A stretch of DNA of 30,802 nucleotides from Branchiostoma floridae (Eukaryota; Chordata; Leptocardii; Amphioxiformes; Branchiostomatidae), in NCBI RefSeq assembly GCF_000003815.2, contig NC_049996.1, positions 2,371,883 to 2,402,684 of the forward strand. The letters run 5' to 3'. Positions 10,601 to 22,600 of this stretch are shown here, piece by piece (position 1 is the stretch's first letter; each line of letters starts with the position of its first letter). The notes under the pieces are model-generated. The model saw nothing but the letters and a program-made list of their open reading frames with translations. It did no database searches and was not told where the DNA came from. The translations under genes and the position numbers were made by a program.

Positions 10601-13600
10601 TGCAGTTATCCGAATGGTGCAACAAAGTTATTCAGCTGGACCACATCACTATGGGACTTTGGGATTGAAATTAACAGAAGTGTGCCTTTGCCTGAATTTC
10701 AATTAACTGGCTTCTGCTGTATCATTGTGATCATGCATGTGTAGAGCAAAAAATAATACCTCCATTTTTCATGGAGGTAACAAACGCAATAAACTATTAA
10801 TCTTAAATCTCTGCTTCTTTTTTGTTAAATACAAAATTGCGTGTTGGCATAAATTTTACATGCAGTTTTAAAGATATTCATGGAAATACATAGTAGTCAT
10901 CGGTACTTAGTAGTGATAGGTATAATAAGAAAAACCCTTGCAAACAGTTGATTTCTTTTTTTTATTAAAAATACATGTCATTGTGTGAGTGTGTGTAAGC
11001 AATTTTTACTGTTAGTTAGCAGTGCAAGTCTGATCTGAAAATTTTTGCACTGCTACAATTTTATGTGTACAAACTTGCATATACACGTATTTCAAGCCCT
11101 GAGTATCATCCAGACTGATTGCTTGCCCTTTTGGACCAGTCAGGTCGCTCCCAAGATGTGGCAAATCAGCCCCAGCCAACTACAAATGGCAGCTTTGTAG
11201 TAAAGATACACTTTTTATGTGCCTGTCAAATGGAAAATTGGAAGGATGACAGCTAAAAGGTCCAAGCATTCCTGTCATAAGGGGTAATGCAGGTTGGTCA
11301 GAGAACTTGCCTGAAATACAAATGTGAGTTTTCTAGTAAAGAAGCACTTTTAAGATGAGTACAAGTTGGAAAATTCTAAGGATGACAGCTAAAAGGTCTG
11401 AGTATTCCTGTCATAAGTGGTAATGCAGGTCGGTTAGATGACTTCCCTGAAATACAAATGTCAGTCTTCTAGTAAAGATACACTTTTAAGATGAGTACTA
11501 GATGGAAAATTTGAAGGGTGACAGCTAAGAGGTCCAAGCTTTCTCATCATAAGAGGTTAGAATACAGGTCGGTTGGAGAGCCTTTCGGAATTTTGAGTGC
11601 TGCGGAGGTGACTGATTGAGAGCTGTTTTAACCTTCCCTGTGACCCTTTGACAGAGAGTCGCTACTGGTTATGGTAATGCAGCTTGCTGAAGGTTATGTC
11701 AAGGACACTGAGATCTGGCTTCTATGTCCATATCCAAGATCATCATCATCAGTTGTTGTTGGGGTAACTGGTCTAAATGGCGGCAACTTCTTTGTTGATT
11801 CAAGGCCGGATTCAGGCTGCAAAACAAGTCATGCCTTTAGCCAATGCAATCTTTCAGACTGCTTTAGCATCCATATCCAAGAAGATAAGGGTCTCATCAT
11901 CATTGTAATCAGTTGTTGGGGAAAATGGTCAAAATGGCAGCAACTTTTCAGTTGATTCAAGGCCTGATGTCAGGCTGCAAAACAGGTCATTCCTTTAGCC
12001 GATGCAATCTTAACAGACTGCTTTGGCATCCATATCCAAGAAGATAAGGGTCTCATCATCATTGTCATCAGTTTTGGGGACCAATACTGGTAGTCTGAAT
12101 AACATCAACTTCCCTGTCCTTGGTACTGAAATAACTGCAGCAGTGCTGCAAATGCTTTTTTTTAAGTTTGGGGTAAGAAGAAAATAAATGTCCACAGCAG
12201 TTATGGTAAGTTCATTATATTAAGTAATAAGTAGCACCTTACTAGTAGTCACATACTGTGCAGTAATCATGGAAACACTGGAGATTTTAAGTTTGTGGTA
12301 ATGTGATCACCACTAAACAGTGAACCCAAAACCACAGGAAAAATTTTAAAATTACAATGGATATCAAATTCAAGTCCAATCTTCAATTAAGCTTAGGAAA
12401 ACAGTTGGGGCTTAAATGTACCAGGAACTACTTTCAGAAAAGCATGATACATGATTTTTCATTATAATATTTTGATGAAGAGTATCAAAACAAACTTCAA
12501 TAGCTTGGGGTGGAAAAGCAGTGTAGTCAAGGAGGATTTGCAATCTGGTGAAGATTGAAATCACTTAAGCTTTATTTTCTGGAGAGTGGGGACTATATAC
12601 AGGTCATGTTGTAAAGCCTGCATGACCCATTTCTAGTATGAAAATAACAGTCCTTGAAAAGTCAAATGGGTTTTAGTTATTTCTTAATTCTTTGCCCCTA
12701 GCTATTCTTAGAGGTGATGTCCTGGATTCACAAGTGGATTTATAAAATTCCCATCTACAGTTCATTTAGTTCAATTATCTGATTGAGGCATCATGATTAA
12801 TTCACGGGATCAGGAAATTGATTGACAACTACTGGCATTAGCACAACTGTTGAGATGCAGATATTGGTAATTTCTTTTTCTTTACTCAAAAAGGTAAGCA
12901 TCATTGAAACTTATGTATGATAATCAATGATCAGGGCTCGAAATACACTTTTCAGTCAACTTGCACCAGTGCAAGTTAAGCCAAAGGTAACTTGCACCAA
13001 AAGAAACTTACTTGCACAACCCAAAATAGTGAACTGTTAACCCTTTATTCTTCTTCTGAAAATTTGCAAATATATGGGGATACATAAAGACCACATGTTT
13101 GGATATTTGTTTTCCAAAGCGTATTTTATTTTGGATTTCAAATTGTACAACAAATGTGAATTTAGGCTTAATTTAAGACAATTCAATGTCTACAACTTGA
13201 TAAGATCAATAGATTTCTTCTGGACTCTTCGAGTGACTTCCATCACTATTCTTAACCATCGCTAGAACAACTCAATACAAACACATATAACTGGAAAATC
13301 CAGTACTGTTGATCATATCAAAGTCACTAAATTGTATGCAAAATGTATTTACTCATATGCAAATCAAGGTAAGATAACACCATAGGAATTATTAGCATTA
13401 TAGAGATGGAATTGTCTTCAAATTTTGTTTACATGTACCTGGATGTCTAACCAAGTTTAGAAATAACAAATTTAGGCTATGTTTTTATTCAGTGTTGTTT
13501 TCTTTTACCTTTCAATGGCAGACAATATTCTTGGCGTGTGTAAGCTTTTTCTAAAGTCAGGTATTAGTGGATAAAAGTAACTTGCACTGGTGCAAGTTTG

Positions 13601-16600
13601 GTCCAAACTTACTTGCACCACACCAATTTTACATGCACAAACTTGCATATGCATGTGGTATTTCGAGCCCTGATGATGCCAACAACTTGTAAGAAAGTTG
13701 ATGAAGGTTAGACATTTAGGTACGTCATCAAGTACTAAATGTGACTGACAAAGACAGTCATCTTTCAGTCACTGACAAAAGATAGTAGATGCATTTGAAA
13801 TATTTAACCATTACCAATACTTTGCGTACACACATTTATCATAGGGCAGAATCTATCCAGATGTTTCTTAATGAATAGCTGTTATCTGATATAAGAATGG
13901 AGATTTTTTCCACTACCCTGTACTGTACTTATTAGTTATCTGTATTTAGTTTTTGCATTTTTGCATTTAAAACATTCAACTATTTCCAATAATTTGCGTA
14001 CACACATTTATCACAGGGCAGAATCTATCCAGGTGCTTCTTAATGAATAGCTGTTATCTTATATAAGAATGGAGATTTTTTTCCACTACCCTGTACTGTA
14101 CTTATGAGTTATGTGTATTTAGTTCATTTGTATGCATTAGACATCATCTCTTTGAAGACAAATTTATTCTTTGCCGGAAACTGCTACATCTTTTTCATAA
14201 CAACAAATCAAAGCATTGATCACTTAAATCTATACCATGATGTATCATTTAAACCATGGATATTCCACTCTTATATACATACTATTAGTTACTGGTTGTT
14301 CCAAGACTTTTGCCATCATTCAAAGGATATGTAAACAAACTTGACAGTATTAGTATTAAAATTTGTGCTAGGGGATAAAAGGCTAACAATCTACCTTGCC
14401 TATTTGTATGTTACAGAGGGAGATTGTCCATTTCATCTGTCAATCATGATGTACTGTAAATGCATTTAAGTTCGTGGGGATTTAATTTTGCGGTAGCAGG
14501 AAAAAGGACTTTTCACGGTGGTTTTAAGTTCGCGATAGCACCATGCACTCTAGTCTCTTACTGCCATGGAAAAATGTTTGCGGTGGTTTTAAAGTGTGGC
14601 GGCCACCGCGTAAACCGCGAACATTAAACCACAGCGAAAGTTTCTGCATGTACAGTACTAGATAAGTGTTGTAGATTAAGAAATTAGAATTCTTCTTCAG
14701 ACTTGTAATGAACAGGAAAAGGTTGGATTTTATATCAAGGAAGTGGGAAAATTGATCATGGACACTGTTCTTCCTCGCCCCGAGGCCTTAAAGCACCCAT
14801 TAAAGAAAACCGAGATTGCTCAGTAATTGTGCCGTTTATCACATCCGGTAAAAGAAACACTTGATCCAATAACACTGGCAGTAAAAATGGGAAATTTGCG
14901 TTCGGCGCTGGTAGCTAGTTTATTGATCCATAGGGGGGAAATGCCAGCACTCTTTACGGCATTGAAGATGTAATTAAGGCAACCTATTTGGTAGTAAAAT
15001 TGCGGTGATTCCTTTCTGTTTCAAGAACTGTTTTGGTTTTAATCCCAACGCTGTATCTACAATCTGTTCCAAAATTTGCTTGCTTGGACGGAAAAAATAT
15101 CTAACCCCATCCGTCCCTAAAGTCTGAATTTCGTTACATGAAATTGATAGAAATGTGATTTAATTTGTAAGTGTAGAATGGCAGATTTAGCAACAAAATT
15201 AACAACACAAGCCCCCAAATGATTTATACAGTAATGGAAAAGAATTTAAAGCTGGAGACAGCACAATTTTATCTTTGAAATTCTTTTCTTGTGTGTGTGT
15301 GACACTGTTTAATTTGGCATTATTAGTATAGTATACACTTGGGATTGAACAAATGATTATGGCAATTATGGTAAAATTATGACAGCACATACATGTACAT
15401 GTACTAAAAGTTCAATTATTCTTTTCTTTTGAATTGCTTATTGGATTATAAATCTGAGTGGTAGAATTGAAGAGACTTGTTGGTTATCTAAAAATTTGCA
15501 TTTGTTAGTCTGATGTAGTCCTTTTTGTAGTTTTGGTATACAGTAAATGCATTTAAGTTCGCTGGGATTTAATTTTGCGGTAGCGGGAAAAAATGACTTT
15601 TCGAGGTGGTTTTAAGTTTGTGGCAGCACCATGCACTGTAGTCTCTTAGTGCCATGGAAAAATGTTCGAAGTGGTTTAAAGTTCGCGGTGAAGCAGCCAC
15701 TGCGAAAACCGCGAACATTAAACCACCGCAAAGTTTCTGCATTTACAGTATCCTACAGAACTCCTTTTATTTTGATACAGTATGCCTGCATCTATCCCTG
15801 CATCTCTCTGTAACATCTGACATTCACTTGAAATGTTGAATTATATATTCACTACATTGCCAAAACATATATGTATCACATTGTCCCCTGAGGATTTCAG
15901 TTCTCCCCAGTTGTGTCGTCCATGATTCCTTTCTGTTTGAAGTGCTGATTGGGCATTAATCTTGTGTTTGAAGTTTTCCTTTGCTGTTTTTGCTGTGTCA
16001 GATGTCGTCCAATGCATTGTCTCCATGCTTTAACCTCCAAATGACTTCTTTTAAAGCATTCAATGACTTGCATCTTGTCATTTGCCATATCTCTCATTTG
16101 ACATTCAGTAGACATGTTTTCTTGACTGTAACACATTTGTCCGTCTTTCTGTATTTGTTTTTTTACTAAAATTAGCCATTATTTAGTCACAAAAATTCAC
16201 TTCGGCTTGCTCAGGTCTTGACTCTTACTTTCAGACATAAAACACTAGTTCACCTTTATCCATGGGTTAACCTATATCCGTTGGTTTTAAACACTGTTAT
16301 TTGCGATATCAAGTCGACGGATGGTAGTTTCAAGCTGCAATATTTAGATATTGCAGTTTGAAATATTGCAGTTTGAAACCACTGTCCATTGACTTGATAA
16401 CCCTAAATACCCTGCATGCTTTTTTATGAAAATAAGGAATATAGGTTACCTCACAGATAAAGGTTAACTAGTGTTATCAAAGATACAGATTTCATCTTTG
16501 AAGTTCTATAAAGAGGGAAAAGTCAATTTGTCCCAGTTGCATTCATTTTCTTTGAAGTGGTGATTGGGTTTTTAATCTTTCTTTTTAAAGGTTTCTTTTG

Positions 16601-19600
16601 GCATGATTTTCTGTGTCAGAAGTCATCCAATACACATGTCCTTTATCTTCCCACATTATACATACAGTATTCATACATCTTGCCAAGTACCATATCTCTC
16701 TGAGACATCTGACATTCACTACACTTATTATATATTCAGAGAAGGGACAAAATGCATTCTGTATAGTCAGCAAAGGAAGTTGTGTTCAATGCAGTTCTCC
16801 CCAGTTGTATAGTCCCTGTATTATTCTAAATTTAGGTAAAGGTGGTCCCATAGCAACTTTTAGGCCATAACTTATACATAGAGAGATTGGGTAATGTGGC
16901 TGTTATCTGCTCTGTCTAGTAGGGGTGGGTACCGTTTTAGAAAATTCAGGTACAGGTACGGTCCAAGTCCAGTGGAATAGGTCCAGGTCCGGTTCTTATT
17001 GGTCCAATGTCCGGTCCACTGAATTTTTTCAGGTCTGTTTTTTTTCCTCCAACAAGGAAAGACGGTATTGACTGGAACACCCTAGTCCATGTCCACCCCT
17101 AGTGTCTACATTGTGGGGTACAGTATTGGAAGAGGGAGCCTATACCTCTCCTTCCACTATCCTTCCACCACCTTTTTTTACCTCCCCAACCAACAAGTCA
17201 GGTACCCATTTTTACACCTGAGTAAAGTGAGGAAAGTTGTGTAAAGTGCCGTTGCTTAGGGCACATGGATGGTAGCATGTCCAGGGCCAAAAACCCAACA
17301 GTTACCCTAACAGAACGCTACAAAGGTGGCCACATACATTTGTAGTCCCTTCTTAGATTTTTCACAGTCATGTATAATTGTACCTTATTTGTCGACGAAT
17401 GCTTGTTGAATGCGTAAAGTAGTCTTTCCTTCAAGGTTCAAAAGCTTAAAGCCGTCTTACAGCATAATAGGACACTTGTAAGATAGCATCCAAATTTCCC
17501 TTGAGTTTAGCCTTCTTTTCTAACTTACTAATTGGGTCGCCTTGCGCCTCCTAAGGAGCTATCTGATTAAGATTCTTACCAAATTACCATCTTAAATGGG
17601 TAACGTCTTTGCTGTAATAAGTTGTCTCCCAGGGGAGAAGATGCTACAAAAGCCTGGAAGGTATGTTGTTATCTTGCCAAGGAAAATGCTGTTAATGCAG
17701 ATTGGAATGAATTTATAGTAAAGTGATAAACATCTCGTGTTGTGCCTCTACTGAATGTAGGGTACGGTTAGGATGTATTGCACAGTATAGAAATTTGCAT
17801 GGCATCCAAATATGTCAAGAGATACAAAATGGACTGTTTTGATGTGTCTTTACAAAAGGGTTTTCACCAACTTTATTCTTCATTTTTCTTTTTCACTCAT
17901 TGTATGGGAGCCTGTGCTGTTAATTTTCATTGCTAAACAGTCACTGCAAGCTTACGTAAATATGTCTTCATCTATTTCATAGTACAAAGTTCAGATACTA
18001 AGTAGTTGGACAGAAGGGGTCATTTGCTTTGTAAAGCTTATCCCAAATACTGTTAGCGAGAAAGTGTGACGGAAGTCGGCTATGCAAGCAAAATTGTATA
18101 TGGCACAGCACGTTAGAAGCAGGTCTATATGGGGGTGCTTGGATCTAGAATAGGATTATTGGTGAAAAGACAGATGAGGTAATTTAGCCAAAAGTTGGGT
18201 GAATTTTCATCCCAAAAAATATTATCTATCAGAAAATAACTCCTTTCTGGAGTGGAATACCCTTTAAAGTCTTACAACTGCCAATTATCTATTAAACATT
18301 GTACTATACTGTGTAGTCTTAGTATTGCTTCAAAGTCTTTAGAATGTAGTCCTGCTATGGGCAGATAGCAGAATCTAATGAAGAAAACTCAAGGTTTTAA
18401 CTCAAACACCATGCAAGGTAGACTGTGCTTAAACCATCTTCCAGATTATCAAAATATTCAAATGAGATATGTACCAGTTACATTAAGGTGATAGGTGCAT
18501 TCCTAACATGGGACAAGAAAGAAACCCAGAAAAGTCAAATATCTGAACTTAGAACCAATTGGTTTGACCCATATCAGCACCAACCTTAGAGCCTGTCTAG
18601 CCTTTTCTATAGGGGGTGGGATTTGATGCATAAGTCCTTCTGATTATCTAGAAAGGTCGTCTAAAAGGTGTTTGGCACCGATCGATACTCGGGTAATCAG
18701 GCAGGGCCTCCTCTATTTATAAGCGGGATTAGTTCGCGGGAAAGTGGCGGCCATTAAAACTTGTGTATAAGTGATGGATGTGAAGTTTGATTGAGGTACA
18801 GGCCAGTAAGCATAGCTCTTACATGTACTGTACATGTACATTGAACAACTTGTCATATGTAAGCCTTACACATCTCAGTGTTACTGTAAACTTGTGTATG
18901 ATTGGTGGATGGAAAGTTTGATTGAGGTACAGGCCAGTAAGCATAGCTCTTACATGTACTGTACATTGAACAACTTGTCATATGTAAGCCTTACATATCT
19001 CAGTGTTACTGTAAACTTGTGTATGATTGGTGGATGGAAAGTTTGATTGAGGTACAGGCCAGTAAGCATAGCTCTTACATGTACTGTACATGTACATTGA
19101 ACAACTTGTCATATGTAAGCCCTACATATCTCAGTGTTACTGCAAACTTGTGTATGATTGGTGGATGGGAAGTTTGATTGAGTTACAGGCCAATAAGCAT
19201 CGCTCTTACATGTACTGTACATTGAACAACTTGTCATATGTAAGCCCTACACATCTCAGTTTTACTGTAAACTTGTGTATGATTGGTGGATGGGAAGTTT
19301 GATTGAGTTACAGGCCAATAAGCATCGCTCTTACAATGTCATATGGAAGCCCTACACATCTCAGTGTTACTGTAAACTTGTGTATGATTGGTGGATGGGA
19401 AGTTTGATTGAGGTACAGGCCAATAGGCATCACTCTTACTTACTGTACATTGAACAACTTGTCATATGTAAGCCCTACACATCTCAGTGTTACTGTAAAA
19501 GTTGAAATTTTTGCCGTGGCTTTATGTTACTTATTTCCGACTGGCTGTCCATAAAGGTGTTGGTCTTTCCAATATGTGACTGTTGCAGTCACTATTATTG

Positions 19601-22600
19601 TTTCAATCGCAAACTTAAAACCACCACAAACAGATCATAATTTCTTCTTACCGACAAATTTCATTGCTGCAAACTTAGAGCCATTTACGGTACAGCTATT
19701 GATATAGATATAGAGGGAGAGGCATCAAATAAATCCCAGAAGCATTTTGGATTGTGGTTCTGAATCCCTAAGCAGTAGACGTAAAGTGATAAATGATAAA
19801 TGGTGCAATTATACAACAATCTCAGCAACTTGTCACTGATTCTCCAATATTGAGATAGACAAGGTCACCTTAGTTTGTAGGTCAACCTAGGACATGAAGC
19901 GTTGTTACCTTCGTGGAAAATGGAATATGGAGGTGTGGCTTTTTGGTGCCTTTTGTCTGCGTGTGTGTGTGTGTGTGTGTGCGTGCGTGTGTGTGTGTGT
20001 GTTTGTGTGCGAGCAAGTTTTCTTTGTTCAACTCTATTGTTTCAGTAATACTTATCACTATAGAGTTTTGGCCAGCCTAAAAAAAATTACAAAAAAAAAA
20101 AAAAGATAATCCCTACCTACCAACCAAGGAGCTTTTATCAGCCGGAGGATAAAAGCTCCTTGCTACCAACCCTAATAATTCTGGACTCAAACAGGAAAGA
20201 CACTTTTTTTTCCTAGGCCTTACATAATTCTACAGTCTTCAAAATGTCAGACCGTATGAAAGCTGACAAAGACAAGGTAAGGGTGTCAAGGCTATGACAC
20301 CTCCATGGGGAAATAATCTGGGTGTGCTATTAAGATCTAGGACGCATCCTTCTTAAATTGCCTTCCCTTAGGTCACAATTTGCGTGTTTCAGACATACAG
20401 TATTGTGACACTTTGGAAGACAGTGCACATGTATTAGGTGTTCGTGTTTTACCATTCCCCTGTGAGAGACTCAAGGACAGTGAAAAATAGCAATTTTTAA
20501 ATTGTCAAAGGTTAGAATTGCAGGGATGTCACTGTAGCTCAACTGGTAGCAGCCTCACAGTTGAGCTCTTGGTTCTAATTACTTGGTGACCCAATTCAAT
20601 CCTGGGTAGTGCCTCTAGGGGCCTCAGTCATGCTAAACCTTGCAAACAAGAATCAGGCAAGTTGCATACCACAGACCTGATACAATAGAGTTGCGAGTAG
20701 TCAAAATCATGTTCATCTGCAAACGGGTTTGAGCTAAATTCAGCACACAAACACCCCGGTGTCAAACACAGTGGGGCTGCATCTGTCTTTCTGAAGCAAT
20801 ATGAATTAGGGGTCCTGTATTCAAGGAAGTGCCTCAAACACTTCAAAGTGGAAGGGAAAACGGGTTTGAGCTAAATTCAGCACACAAAAATTCTCCCTGT
20901 AGAAATATACCTGAAGCAGCAAAAAAACTTGCTGCCCTACATTGAATGTGTCACAAGCCATTAAAGGGATGTTAAAGGGAGATAACAGTAAGATTTTAAA
21001 AACGGTCAGATACTTCAGGTAGCTTCCAGTACCTTTTGCCAAGTACTGAGCAAAATCTGTAGTGCAAAAGGTATTTATCCAAGAGCTATATGAATTTGAA
21101 TTGATGAATTTTGTGAATGAGGCATGTTTCAGACAGTTCAGAAAGTAAGAAACTTAGGCGTCCTCATTTGACATCTGTATACTTAAGGTTGCGAACATCA
21201 GACAAATCTTAGCTGTAGGCACCATCCAGGTGTACTTGAAGATGTGTAAAGATGCAGATATAAGGAGAAGAAGAATTACAGCTCTAGAGCTTTGGAGGGT
21301 GCCGGTATTTTATCATGATTAAGAAGGGATCTGTGAAGTTGCCTCAGTGTGGTGTCTTTAGATGGAACCCACACAATGTACTTAGGCCGTTAGGGTACAG
21401 TTTCATCCATGTCTAATGTAGTGTATAGTGTGACTAAAAGGAACACGTAGAACAGATCATTGCGTCATGGCATCGTGCACCAAATGACAGAGTGGCAAAG
21501 CTAGTGGACTAGAGATCTGAAAGGATTTGATTCACAACATTCTTGTCTAGACATTGTGTCTTTTGGAAAGGCACTTTAGGCCACAGCAAGTAATTTTTAT
21601 GGCTGACATCAGCGCGCGCATTAATTTTTGCCTGATTTAAGAAAATAAAACAGATTTTTTTTATTCTGCAGGGATGGCCAACATTACGATAAAGTACCAA
21701 AATGAGCAAATATGTTATGTTGTAGCCCAATAATTGTACTTGTAGAAGTGACACTTGCGAGGTACCCAGGACTGCAGTTGCAGAAATGAAACTTATTGGA
21801 TAGTTGTAAAAGTGACATCAATATGGAAGCCATGAGTGTGGTTACCACCTTTGTTGGTGATGCCAGTCTGCCACACTAGTGTCACTTTTACCACACCAGT
21901 ACATGTCTTGAATACTGGAATTAATGCCTTGTTGGCTTTGATATCATGTTTTGTCCCTTTAATTCTTATTACAACATTCATCACAACTTAAAGGTGCCTA
22001 TTTTTGGAAATGTAGCCATCTTGTTTTTTTCACCAATCTTGTCATTTTTTAGCCCTATCGCACTATTTTTTCAGTCTGCAGAGGATGACACCCATAAAAT
22101 TTACTTGCTGTGGCTTTACACAAGTTTCTTTACTCCACCTAATTTTGCAAATGGATACCTGACTTAGGTTGTCATGGTAAAAGAGGAGAGGGATGGACCT
22201 TCAAATGCTTGCCCTGTCAGAACCTATGTCTTCAAAAAAGCCAGGGGAGTAGTTTTACCTTTTACTCACTCACTCACTCACTCACGGCCCGTAACCTCAG
22301 TGGTCGTAGGGGCTTTACATTGTAGTGAAAAGCCCGTATTGCACACAAACTGAGAGTGAATTTGATATCATGATCATCATCATTATCTGGTCTTGATAGT
22401 TGCACAGATGAGTATGTTGTATGTGCATATTATATGTTTGACAGGTATATGGACTCTGGATAAATTTGCTTTAAAGTTCATAATGTCTTACTGAAAGAGT
22501 TATTCTGGAGCAGGATTCAACGAATTTTTTTTTTCAAGGAATGTGAAATCCTCTTTTATGATTATGATTTTGCACATAAAATTCATGACTTGGTAACCAG

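Noticed and set aside
18834-19505. Three ~70-codon frames with repeated CYCKLVYDWW-like peptides
   Set aside because: They are translations of the 125/131-bp tandem repeat and shift frame between units.
19894-20109. Cysteine/valine-rich 71-codon frame
   Set aside because: It is a translation of the (GT)n microsatellite and the A-run.
20126-20161. Hairpin as a transcription terminator or microRNA precursor
   Set aside because: The stem is only 14 bp, too short for a pre-miRNA, and it lies within a repeat remnant.
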